A DNA stretch of 64,000 nucleotides from Pseudomonadota bacterium (GCA_018262095.1 JAGTRW010000008.1:1-64000); one strand, 5' to 3'. Numbered from the stretch's first letter, positions 1-6,541 are shown. Translations and numbers: made by a program. The notes: a model not told the origin generated them from the letters alone.

Positions 1-1
1 G

Positions 2-598
2 GGGCTGGAGATTTACGAGAAACTCGCGCGCGCCAAGCCCGAGCGCTTTGAGCCGGAATGGGCGAGGTCCCTCGGCAATTACGCCCACTACTTGAACGAC
101 TTGGACCGCAGCGACGAGGCTGAGGTCAAAGCCAGGCAGGCGCTGGAGATTTACGAGAAACTCGCGCACGCCAAGCCCGCTCGGTTTGAATACTATTTCA
201 TATCCTCGGAGATTTTTGCCGACCAGTGCGGATGGTTGGCGGGAAAACAGCCCTTGGCGCCGGAGTATCCAATTGCCTGCCATTCAACACCACGCCAGCA
301 GCGCGCGCTGGATTGCAGGGAGGGCTTCTTGACGGCTTTTTCCGCCAATGAGCCAAGCCGAATTCGTGAAGCTATCGGCAAAGTCGAAGCATGCTGGGCA
401 GTTATGGATACCTCGCAAAAACGATCCGAGGAAGATTACAGAATCTTGCTTGCCGGGCTGGCAGAGTCCCGGCAAATTGTAAGCACCCTTACTTGCAACT
501 GGCGTGAAGACTTGGCGCGATTCCGTGCCCAAAGAAAAGGACGGTTGCCATTGTGGATGCAAAAAATTGCCCTCCGTGCTGGCTTCAGCCTCTGTTGA
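2..598 (+). CDS. TPR-repeat protein, 5'-truncated by window edge
   Basis: The reading frame is open from the first bases, so the true start lies outside the window. The visible 198 residues begin with tetratricopeptide-like helices: two copies of LEIYEKLAxAKPxRFE are spaced 46 residues apart and joined by a segment ending in DEAEVKARQA. The C-terminal 130 residues leave the repeat pattern and contain several Cys and Trp residues (for example VEACWAVMD and LTCNWRED). TPR arrays are protein-protein interaction scaffolds. Nothing visible gives a catalytic role. The gene lies inside the mobile element, on the opposite strand to the phage-like replication genes, so it is probably cargo. Confidence 0.75.
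   Translation, partial: GLEIYEKLARAKPERFEPEWARSLGNYAHYLNDLDRSDEAEVKARQALEIYEKLAHAKPARFEYYFISSEIFADQCGWLAGKQPLAPEYPIACHSTPRQQRALDCREGFLTAFSANEPSRIREAIGKVEACWAVMDTSQKRSEEDYRILLAGLAESRQIVSTLTCNWREDLARFRAQRKGRLPLWMQKIALRAGFSLC
5..190 (+). repeat. Near-identical TPR coding repeat, 138-bp period
   Basis: The DNA at 5-52 recurs at 143-190 with about five mismatches in 48 bases. The period is 138 nt (46 codons). The second copy is the last full match, so the array runs leftward out of the window. Identity at the DNA level suggests recent duplication of TPR units. Confidence 0.7.
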
Positions 599-728
599 CC
601 GATCCAAGCGAAAAGGGGGTTACCTTACCATTTGGCTATTGCTCTCTCGATTAATGCTTCATAAGCGCTGCTAGTCGAGTAACTGCAAAATAATATCCAT
701 AGACCTTCGTGCAACAACTTCTCAACTT
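599..728. other. Intergenic gap between convergent genes in the element
   Basis: This is about 130 bases between the end of the TPR gene and the end of the leftmost minus-strand candidate gene. I see no clear terminator hairpin and no RNA gene. Confidence 0.4.
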
Positions 729-1031
729 TTATGGTCTCAGGCTCGTAACAAGCCGCATTGAAATTGAAGAGAGCTTTGCGAACGTATCTTTCTGACCGTC
801 CGTGCATATTCGAGCTGTCGATTTTTGGCGCCATATGACATGGCTCCAATGGTTATTGCCGTGGCTGCGTGCAACGCGATAAAGTGCGTCTGCCTGCTTT
901 ATTGTGGCACTGCGCTTTATTTTTCGCGCAGCCTGTTTGAATTTTCGACCAGTGCATCTGTCGTCGGGATATAGCGTATGAAAATCTCCTGTATTTGCGA
1001 AAGTTGGAGGCGTGCTGTCCGGGTTACCCAC
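729..1031 (-). CDS. Candidate small protein with ALxxxARxxGxxxWSxV motif
   Basis: From a GTG at 1031 this frame encodes about 100 residues. The centre holds FKQAARKIKRS followed by QADALYRVARSHGNNHWSHV. This resembles a motif I associate with small proteins of plasmids and phages (lysine-rich helix, then A-L-x-x-I-A-R-x-x-G-x-x-x-W-S). The N-terminal part is less convincing and the start codon is uncertain, because the frame is also open upstream under the neighbouring gene. It would be the last gene of the minus-strand replication module. No function is assigned. Confidence 0.4.
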   Translation of the reverse strand: MGNPDSTPPTFANTGDFHTLYPDDRCTGRKFKQAARKIKRSATIKQADALYRVARSHGNNHWSHVIWRQKSTARICTDGQKDTFAKLSSISMRLVTSLRP

Positions 1032-1087
1032 CGCGCCGCTCGCCTCTTGCCGGACATAGTCGGCGGGCGGCGGCGCCGTGGATAACC

Positions 1088-1450
1088 CTACGCTGCGGGG
1101 GTGGCTCTGACGTTTGGTGCGGGCCGCTGCGCATCTTGGGGATTCCCTGTAGCCAACGGGCGGGCCTCCGTTTTGCGCGGGCGGATGTCTACGATGATTT
1201 GCTGGACGTTGTTGCCGTTGGTCACGGTGTCCCACTCGATTTCAAATTCGGCAGGCAGCGCAGCGTCTTTTAGCCGGTCGAAGACATCCGAAACACCGGC
1301 ATTGAAATCCATCGTGCAATGCCCGCGCCGATTGCCGTTGCGGTCATCCATTCGCGTTTCAACGAAGACGGTTGTCGAGTCGAAGGCCTTGCCTTCGATG
1401 TCGCCCTTGAACTTCTTCATTCCTGTGACGCGTTCGATACTCTTATGCAT
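1088..1450 (-). CDS. Small phage protein, possible ssDNA-binding (gene V analogue)
   Basis: The protein has 120 residues. The start at 1450 is chosen because an AAGGAG Shine-Dalgarno sequence sits at the right distance upstream. Residues about 10-85 look like a compact beta-rich domain (FKGDIEGKAFDSTTVFVET, then a VSDVFDRLK helix and a final QQIIVDIRP strand). The last 30 residues are Pro/Ala/Arg-rich and probably disordered. In filamentous phages a short OB-fold ssDNA-binding protein is encoded just after the replication initiator, and the position here fits. That role is inferred from position, not from a recognised motif. Confidence 0.7.
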   Translation of the reverse strand: MHKSIERVTGMKKFKGDIEGKAFDSTTVFVETRMDDRNGNRRGHCTMDFNAGVSDVFDRLKDAALPAEFEIEWDTVTNGNNVQQIIVDIRPRKTEARPLATGNPQDAQRPAPNVRATPAA

Positions 1451-1517
1451 TTGTATTCTCCTTGAAGATAGGATGTGAAACCTTGGGCCGGCGTCCATCC
1501 CGAAACGCCGAGGCGAT

Positions 1518-1715
1518 TTAGTCTTGCTCTGGTTTCATGACCTTCTGGTAGATCAGGTCGAAGCTGCCGCGACCGCAGCCACCGCAGTGGTAATTCCAGG
1601 CTGGCGCCGTCTCGATCACGTTCTCGTTGGTGTCCACGCGCTCCCACACGACGTTTTTGTGCTTGCAGAAAATGGCGCGGCACAGGTAAACGGATTTTCG
1701 GTAATAGCCGGTCAT
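1518..1715 (-). CDS. Small zinc-ribbon-like protein after the phage initiator
   Basis: This is a 65-residue protein whose ATG at 1715 overlaps the stop codon of the replication gene (ATGA), which suggests translational coupling. Two cysteine pairs are visible: LCRAIFC near residue 15 and YHCGGCGRG near residue 45. A C-x4-C plus C-x2-C arrangement is typical of a zinc ribbon. Small zinc-finger proteins of this kind occur next to replication genes in phages and plasmids, where they may bind DNA. The family is not recognised, so the function is open. Confidence 0.65.
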   Translation of the reverse strand: MTGYYRKSVYLCRAIFCKHKNVVWERVDTNENVIETAPAWNYHCGGCGRGSFDLIYQKVMKPEQD

Positions 1716-2761
1716 ATGCCGGTCCCTGTGCGGTCCCAATACCAGTCGGGGGCGACCATCGGCATGACGGTGATTTCGCGAACCTTGATGCGTGTCGCCA
1801 GTTCGACAACGCGGCAGGGTTGCGATATGTCGATGCCGAACTCGCGCAGCAGGCGACGCCGGTGGCGGTAGTAGGTCGCGCGTGGCATCAGGCGCGGCAG
1901 GTCCTTGCCCATCTTCCAGGCCAATGCGGTGCCGAGCAGCTCGGCAGGGAGTTGCTCGAACATCTGGTCGAGAGATTCATACGCGGCTTTTTCACGGCGG
2001 ATGACCTCGGCCTTCTCGTTGAAAACCTGCTGTAGTTTGGTCATGTCGATGGCTCCCCAGTAGCGCAGGCCGTTTTGCATGAGAAATCGGGATTTCAGGG
2101 TCGCCTCGAAGCGCACCATGCCGACGCGCTCGACGAAGTCGAGGATTTCGGGCAGTGGTGGCCGTTTCTTCTGTTGGCGGGAGACGAGCTGGTGAAACTT
2201 GGCGTAGGCTTTTGCGTACCAGTATTTCGAGCCACGGCCATAATCGACGGTGAAGCCGTCAGGGAAGGCGCCGGTGCGCATGCGGCTGATGGATTGAGCC
2301 GCCAGATGTTGCATGAAGGGGGCGACGTTTTCGGCGCAGCCAACGGCGTAGTTCGCGGTCAGGTCCAGACGCGTGAAGAAGGCGCCGGTGAATTTCGAGA
2401 ATGCCGAGCCGTATTCGAGGAACGATTCGCCCTTGGCGAACGGCGGCAGGTCAAACATCGCGAGGATGCGGTTTGCCTTGCCCATGACTTCATCGAGCGC
2501 GAAGCCGAAGATGTTGTCGCGGCGGTGGAATCGTCCGACGTTGCCGGAGAGTCGGACGGTCCAGCCGTCCGACTGAATCTTGACCCGGCTATCGTGCGAG
2601 CCCTCGCATTCAAAGGCTCGATCTACCTGCCATTCGATCATGCCGTCTTCGTCGATGGCGAGGACGCGACCATCGTTGACGGCCTTGATGCCGCCCTCCG
2701 GGTGTAGCTGCTGGACGGTAACCCAGTCGATAAAGAGCGGGGAAAGTGGCCGGGCGATCAT
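1712..2761 (-). CDS. Phage/plasmid replication initiator, gene II/X family
   Basis: This 349-residue protein resembles the gene II/X replication proteins of filamentous phages and related plasmids. Those proteins nick the plus-strand origin to start rolling-circle replication. Supporting stretches are the N-terminal DWVTVQQLHP strand, the central FTRLDLTANYAVG, and VRFEATLKSRFLMQ, typical of the CRI/X domains. The C-terminal 80 residues are basic and helical (ATYYRHRRRLLREFGIDI). The start at 2761 overlaps the previous small frame by ATGA, and the stop overlaps the next gene in the same way. No morphogenesis genes follow, so it probably drives replication of a defective phage or phage-derived element. 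Confidence 0.8.
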   Translation of the reverse strand: MIARPLSPLFIDWVTVQQLHPEGGIKAVNDGRVLAIDEDGMIEWQVDRAFECEGSHDSRVKIQSDGWTVRLSGNVGRFHRRDNIFGFALDEVMGKANRILAMFDLPPFAKGESFLEYGSAFSKFTGAFFTRLDLTANYAVGCAENVAPFMQHLAAQSISRMRTGAFPDGFTVDYGRGSKYWYAKAYAKFHQLVSRQQKKRPPLPEILDFVERVGMVRFEATLKSRFLMQNGLRYWGAIDMTKLQQVFNEKAEVIRREKAAYESLDQMFEQLPAELLGTALAWKMGKDLPRLMPRATYYRHRRRLLREFGIDISQPCRVVELATRIKVREITVMPMVAPDWYWDRTGTGI

Positions 2762-2964
2762 GGCCGACTATCCCGATTAGTCTCATACGTGAGACTTCCT
2801 TTACGTGTTACTAGCACGTAATGCGCTTTGCATGCGCCGGGGCTCGGTGCGGCGGGCGCCGCTTCGCGCGCGTCCGGCGCTCCAATCCCCGGCGCGGAGC
2901 AGTACCTATTCGGGGCTCGCTCACGCAAATGAGCGTCGCATCCAAGAAGTGATCGGGATCGCAT
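2758..2964 (-). CDS. Candidate 68-aa protein coupled to the replication gene
   Basis: The frame starts at an ATG (2964) behind a GAGGG Shine-Dalgarno-like sequence, nine bases after the regulator gene ends. Its TGA overlaps the start of the replication initiator (ATGA). The product is rich in Ala, Pro and Arg, with no recognisable domain. The spacing and coupling favour a real gene or leader cistron, while the low-complexity composition argues against it. The alternative is that it only serves to load ribosomes for the initiator. Confidence 0.35.
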   Translation of the reverse strand: MRSRSLLGCDAHLRERAPNRYCSAPGIGAPDAREAAPAAPSPGACKAHYVLVTRKGSLTYETNRDSRP

Positions 2965-2973
2965 GGCGAACCC

Positions 2974-3168
2974 TCACCCTTGAACGGTCGAGACGCGTCT
3001 ACGCGACTCGATGAAAGCGTTTAGGTCGCTGAGACGATAGCGGACGGCGCGACTGCCGACGCGGATGAACGGCACCTGGGCGCCAGCCCAACGATCCCGT
3101 TCGAGGAAGGCGACGCTAACGCCAAGAAGGGGCGCAGCGTCCTTGGTGGTAAGAAGTTTGTCTTGCAT
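2974..3168 (-). CDS. AlpA/excisionase-like helix-turn-helix regulator
   Basis: This is a 64-residue protein with the winged-helix pattern of AlpA and excisionase-type DNA-binding proteins: LTTKDAAPLLGVSVAFLERD followed by VPFIRVGSRAVRYRLSDLN and FIESRR. Such proteins regulate integrase or replication genes in prophages and islands, or act as recombination directionality factors. It lies just upstream of the phage-type replication gene on the same strand, so it probably controls that module. The ATG at 3168 follows a GGAGG Shine-Dalgarno sequence that is masked by a strong hairpin (see 3169-3201). Confidence 0.75.
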   Translation of the reverse strand: MQDKLLTTKDAAPLLGVSVAFLERDRWAGAQVPFIRVGSRAVRYRLSDLNAFIESRRRVSTVQG

Positions 3169-3201
3169 GACTGCCTCCGTTTGAAGATGACGGAGGCAGT
3201 C
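3169..3201 (-). promoter_or_regulatory. Perfect 12-bp inverted repeat masking the Shine-Dalgarno
   Basis: Positions 3169-3180 and 3190-3201 are perfect reverse complements separated by nine bases. In the minus-strand transcript the second arm carries ACGGAGG and ends directly at the ATG of the AlpA-like gene, so the hairpin would hide the ribosome site. It could equally be a dyad operator for an autorepressor. The repeat is seen directly; the regulatory role is inferred. Confidence 0.6.
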
Positions 3202-3359
3202 TGCGCACGTAGATGCACCACAAAAACCCGGTATCGGCGATAGCAGGGATTAAATAATGGCGGGTCTAGTAAGACCGGTATATCTTTCCCATACAAATCA
3301 ATCGTGTATATTTTTTCGGAAAGCCTGATGCATGTATTTCAGGGAGAGCTTTGGCAGTG

Positions 3360-4097
3360 CTAGAAGGGGAGTTTTAGGTCGATTTTGTAGTTCGGTTCTG
3401 GAGGGCGACCTGCCTTTCGTGAACCTCTGATTGGATCAACCTCGGCGATCCAGTTTTTTACGGTGTCCTCGTCCTTGTAATTGTCACCGTTGCCAAACTT
3501 TCTTATGGCGTAGCTTCTTGCCATATGGGCAGGATGAATTTTCGGTTCCAGGTCCCACAATGTCATGGCGATGGCTTGACAGCGGTTTTTGTCGAGATCC
3601 TCGTCGTAGTGTCGACCGTTAGGTTTTTTATTTGAGGTATCGGTAGTGACCACTTCCTTTTGCCACATAGGTGGTGGTTCGAGATACTCCGCATGGCACC
3701 ACTTTAAGATGTCGGCTCGCATTACATAGATGCCGTCATATAGCGCTTTGTCGAATTTACTGCTCTGGATAGAACGAAGCAGTTTTACGCGAGTTCTATT
3801 GATGTTCATGAAAATGACAAAAAGATACAGGTCCTCGTCAGGGATACGCCAGCTTCGTCCTCTCTTCGCCTCTCGAAGTGAAACCAGCTTTCTCAGGTAT
3901 GCCCATACCATTTTTAGGATGTGCTCCCTGACGTCTTCGGATAGCGATTCTCCTGACGAACAACTTGGGTCTTGTCCACTCCAGTTGTGAGCAACTTCCC
4001 AGATGCTCCGAAATTCGGAACGAGGAAACATCACAGCCGCCTCTTGAGGTGTGTCTTCTTTTACGTTTCGGAACTTGAAAAAGTGCACAGAACTCAT
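3360..4097 (-). CDS. Hypothetical 245-aa protein of the mobile element
   Basis: This is a soluble, charged protein with no transmembrane segment and no catalytic motif that I recognise. The central region is aromatic and helical (DLYLFVIFMNINRTRVKLL and LYDGIYVMRADILKWCHAEY). The C-terminal third has RSYAIRKFGNGD followed by DEDTVKNWIAEVDPIRGS, which reads like a small helix-turn-helix. The ATG at 4097 lies too close to an AAGGA to be a good start; a second ATG at 4031 (MFPRSEFRSIWE) is an alternative. It lies between the toxin-antitoxin genes and the replication module, so it is probably element-specific. Confidence 0.65.
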   Translation of the reverse strand: MSSVHFFKFRNVKEDTPQEAAVMFPRSEFRSIWEVAHNWSGQDPSCSSGESLSEDVREHILKMVWAYLRKLVSLREAKRGRSWRIPDEDLYLFVIFMNINRTRVKLLRSIQSSKFDKALYDGIYVMRADILKWCHAEYLEPPPMWQKEVVTTDTSNKKPNGRHYDEDLDKNRCQAIAMTLWDLEPKIHPAHMARSYAIRKFGNGDNYKDEDTVKNWIAEVDPIRGSRKAGRPPEPNYKIDLKLPF

Positions 4098-4154
4098 TCC
4101 TTGTGTAAGGGGGCAATCACCGATTCGATACCTTTAACTGAATCGGTAGCAATT

Positions 4155-4383
4155 TTATGCGGCCTTCTTGATCTTGATTGGCGGCGCGAGGCCGGCGACT
4201 GCTGCCGTGTCGATTAAGGCATCGAGCGAGAAGAGATCGACCATGCCACGCGTCAGGTCGGATATGCGCGGTTGCGTGACTGCGAACTTCGGTCTGGGTC
4301 ATCCCGCATTCTGAGCGTGCACGCATGCTCGCCGCTTGTTGTGGCGTGTACTCGATGGCATCCCATACACTCGAAAATTGCAT
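4155..4383 (-). pseudogene. Decayed XRE/HigA-type antitoxin
   Basis: Reading from the ATG at 4383, the frame gives MQFSSVWDAIEYTPQQAASM and then CGMTQTE, the start of a HigA-like HTH protein. Near position 4287 the match jumps to another frame reading FAVTQPRISDLTRGMVDLF and ending in IKIKKAA with TAA at 4155. From my knowledge of the family, a helix before GMTQ and a few residues after it also appear to be missing. The gene therefore has at least one frameshift and small internal deletions and should be inactive. No intact HigB toxin is left beside it. Confidence 0.7.
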
Positions 4384-4388
4384 AGCGT

Positions 4389-4709
4389 TTATTTCTTTTG
4401 ACGAGCCGCCTTGCTGACTCGCTCCAGGAGCGCAGGAGTGACTTCGAAATTCCGTCCCTCGATTTTGCTGACATAGCCTTGGGTGACATCAAGACGCTTG
4501 GCAAGCTCCTGCTGCGTCAGTCCGGCCTCAACGCGTGCAACGCGGATCGGGTTTTTTATGTAGTCACCAAGCACAAAGGGGACGAGTTCATCCTCCTTCG
4601 ACTTTGGCTTCTTGGCCTTGTTGATGGTTAGCGCCAAGTATTCGTCATACGGTATGACGGCAAAGGCGGGCTTGCCTTCGTCGAAAATGATCTGTGTTCT
4701 GGCGGTCAT
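4389..4709 (-). CDS. Antitoxin with Phd-like N-terminus and XRE HTH
   Basis: This is a 106-residue partner of the toxin just upstream. Residues 5-27 (QIIFDEGKPAFAVIPYDEYL) resemble the N-terminal beta-strand segment of Phd/YefM antitoxins. Residues about 55-95 form an XRE helix-turn-helix (RVARVEAGLTQQELAKRLDV followed by GYVSKIEGR). The protein should neutralise the RelE-like toxin and repress the shared promoter. Its ATG overlaps the toxin stop as ATGA, so the two are translationally coupled, with the toxin first as in higBA. The usual role would be stabilisation of the integrated element. Confidence 0.8.
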   Translation of the reverse strand: MTARTQIIFDEGKPAFAVIPYDEYLALTINKAKKPKSKEDELVPFVLGDYIKNPIRVARVEAGLTQQELAKRLDVTQGYVSKIEGRNFEVTPALLERVSKAARQKK

Positions 4710-4972
4710 CGGTAAACATCCTTTCTATGCCCAACCCTAACGACCTCAATAATTTGAATGCCGTCGTCGCGGTTGTACTTCACGCGGTAATTGCCGACCC
4801 GCAACCGGTATTGAGCTTCGGGATCATTCGTCAGCGCTTTGACATTCAGGGTCGGGTCATGCGGATTGTTCCCGAGCATGCCGATTGCTTCGGCAATCCG
4901 TTCCTGAATAGTCACCGGCAGACTTAGCAACTGCTTTCTGGCGCGATTGGTTACGAGTACATTGTAGCGCAT
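4706..4972 (-). CDS. RelE/ParE-type toxin
   Basis: This 88-residue protein has the RelE/ParE pattern: RARKQLLSLPVTIQERIAEA, a central DPTLNVKALTNDPEAQYRLR, then VGNYRVKYNRDDGIQIIEVV and HRKDVYR at the C-terminus. Toxins of this fold are mostly ribosome-dependent mRNA endonucleases, with Arg, Lys and Tyr residues in the last strands. The gene is the first of a two-gene operon with the antitoxin. It starts about 30 bases from the 3' end of the integrase gene, and both run on the minus strand. Confidence 0.85.
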   Translation of the reverse strand: MRYNVLVTNRARKQLLSLPVTIQERIAEAIGMLGNNPHDPTLNVKALTNDPEAQYRLRVGNYRVKYNRDDGIQIIEVVRVGHRKDVYR

Positions 4973-4973
4973 A

Positions 4974-5004
4974 GGTAATATTATTACTAATAGTTGGTAA
5001 TATT
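4974..5004 (-). promoter_or_regulatory. Probable operator/promoter of the toxin-antitoxin operon
   Basis: The AT-rich 30-base gap upstream of the toxin gene contains GGTAATATT twice (4974-4982 and 4996-5004), plus an ATTAC/GTAAT dyad centred near 4992. Repeats of this kind at a toxin-antitoxin promoter usually bind the antitoxin. The repeats are visible; the binding is inferred. Confidence 0.45.
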
Positions 5005-6230
5005 CAAACTGTGGCGAAATTCGACAAGCTGATCACCTCGGCGCTTTCTCTCAGCCCCGCCGTTCTAAGCATGTAGTCCGTAATCCGCTGCATCGGCACG
5101 CGCAAGCGTTCCACATCGGCAATGATGTAGCCCGCCGTGACGTCGTTAGTCATCTTGTGATTGAGCAACCGCTTGAGGGCGTAGGCGGGGATATCGAGAC
5201 TTTCGGCAACTGTAATGAAGGTGCGCCGCAGATCGTGCAGGGTGAAGGTGATTTCCGTCGCTTCGGTGATGGTGTCCATGTACTTGCGCGGTTCGTAGAT
5301 ATGGCCCGTGCGACCACTGCCGGGGAACACGAAATCATTGATGGCTTCGGCCTTGCGCCGGCTCAGCAAGTCGAAGAGGAAGTCGGAAAGCGGCAGCGTG
5401 TGGTCTTCGTGGTTCTTGGTATCGAGTATGGTCAGCGTTCGGCCAACAAGGTCGACGTTTTCCCAGCGGAGCCCGGCGCCTTCGCTGCGACGAAGGCCGG
5501 TGAGGATCAGCAGCAGCAGATAATCGCGCAAGGTCGGGCTGATACATTTTTCCAGGTCTAGCACGGCAGTGAACCACGCTCCGAGTTCATGGGCCTTGAT
5601 CACCGTCTGTCGGCGCGGAACCCGATACCAGGCGCGAGTCTGTGAAAGACGAACGACCGGATTCGTGACCAGGATTGAATTGCCTTTCGCGTCCTCGTAG
5701 CGCCCCATCGCGAAATTGAAAAGGCTGCGCAAAAAGCGCATCGACTGATTTGCTTGCACCGGGGTTTTGACGCCCATCAAGCCATGACGGCGCTCGATCA
5801 TGTCTTTGGTGATGTCGGTCAGCAGCTTGCGTTTCCAGTCGCCGAAGTGCTTTTCGAAAGCGCGCTTGTAGCCATAGACGGTGGCCGGCGCGAGGTTCTT
5901 GCGCGCAATCAGGAAATCGTCGAAAGCATCTTGAAGCGTGATGCGCTTGATGCGTTCATCGCGTGAGACTTCATTGGGGTTGGCGCCCTTGGCGATCTGG
6001 CCGAGGATGATACGCGCTTGATTGCGCGCCTGCTCGGAGGTGAATACGCCATGCTTGCCGATCGTCACGCGCACGGTGCGATTGTTGATCTTTCCTTCGG
6101 CGAAATAGACCTTGCTCGCGGATCCCACGCGCAAGCCGAAACCCTTCAAGTCGTCGTCGCGATAATACGTTTGGCCGCTGGCCGGAAAAGGGATGCTGTC
6201 GACGATGCTTTTTGTGAGTCGGATACCCAT
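5004..6230 (-). CDS. Tyrosine recombinase / phage-type integrase
   Basis: This is a 408-residue integrase of the P4/DUF4102-containing type. The N-terminus (YYRDDDLKGFGLRV) is the arm-binding fold, and residues about 95-190 form the SAM-like core-binding domain. The catalytic residues are in place: Arg247 or Arg248 in LTGLRRSE, Lys272 in DTKNHEDHTLPL, His332 and Arg335 in LHDLRRTF, His358 in LLNHKM, and the Tyr368 nucleophile in TAGYI. The ATG at 6230 is preferred because AGAGG lies upstream. The gene starts about 225 bases from the tRNA-derived border, as expected for an integrase beside its attachment site. Confidence 0.92.
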   Translation of the reverse strand: MGIRLTKSIVDSIPFPASGQTYYRDDDLKGFGLRVGSASKVYFAEGKINNRTVRVTIGKHGVFTSEQARNQARIILGQIAKGANPNEVSRDERIKRITLQDAFDDFLIARKNLAPATVYGYKRAFEKHFGDWKRKLLTDITKDMIERRHGLMGVKTPVQANQSMRFLRSLFNFAMGRYEDAKGNSILVTNPVVRLSQTRAWYRVPRRQTVIKAHELGAWFTAVLDLEKCISPTLRDYLLLLILTGLRRSEGAGLRWENVDLVGRTLTILDTKNHEDHTLPLSDFLFDLLSRRKAEAINDFVFPGSGRTGHIYEPRKYMDTITEATEITFTLHDLRRTFITVAESLDIPAYALKRLLNHKMTNDVTAGYIIADVERLRVPMQRITDYMLRTAGLRESAEVISLSNFATV

Positions 6231-6456
6231 ACGGCGACCTCTGTAAATGACAAACGCAACAAGCGCCAATGACAAAAGCAAAAATTAGTAGCCGTATAGT
6301 AGCCTAGATATTTCAAATAGTCGACTATTGTGTAAGGTTATGTAATACAAGTGCATCTTTAGATGTGGCGATAAGATGCTGAATATGAACGTATATTAGT
6401 AGTTTGTCGAATATAGTCAAAAAACGTCAAACAGCTTCAAACAGGCCTGTGTCCAC
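6231..6456. promoter_or_regulatory. Integrase promoter and probable arm-type sites at element end
   Basis: This is an AT-rich stretch between the integrase start and the tRNA fragment, unlike the GC-rich surroundings. It contains direct repeats: TAGTAGCC twice around 6286-6303, and TCAAACAG at 6427-6434 and 6437-6444. Short direct repeats beside a core site are typical of integrase arm-binding sites. No gene is visible. Confidence 0.45.
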
Positions 6457-6502
6457 ACTCATAATCCTTTGGTCCAGAGTTCAAGTCTCTGCGGGCCCAC
6501 CA
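6457..6502 (+). other. tRNA-Ile(CAT) 3'-half fragment, element attachment site
   Basis: The 46 bases run from the anticodon loop (CTCATAA) through the variable loop and a perfect T-arm (CAGAG, TTCAAGT, CTCTG) to the acceptor strand CGGGCCC, the discriminator A and an encoded CCA. The sequence upstream cannot form a D-arm or the 5' acceptor strand, so this is not a whole tRNA. Such a fragment is the duplicated attachment site left when an integrase inserts an element into the 3' part of a tRNA gene. The intact tRNA-Ile gene should lie at the left end, outside this window. Confidence 0.85.
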
Positions 6503-6510
6503 TAAAATCA

Positions 6511-6541
6511 ACGGCTTACGAGGAATCGTAAGCCGTTTTTA
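6511..6541 (+). terminator. Rho-independent terminator after the tRNA site
   Basis: Arms ACGGCTTACG (6511-6520) and CGTAAGCCGT (6527-6536) form a perfect 10-bp stem with a six-base loop, followed by a T run. It is probably the original terminator of the tRNA-Ile gene and marks the return to host chromosome. Confidence 0.9.

Noticed and set aside
625-849. A 74-aa minus-strand frame left of the phage module
   Set aside because: It starts at TTG without a good ribosome site and overlaps the better-supported candidate at 729-1031, which has a motif.
6457-6502. A functional tRNA gene
   Set aside because: Only the 3' half is present; the D-arm, 5' acceptor strand and half of the anticodon stem cannot be formed from the upstream bases.
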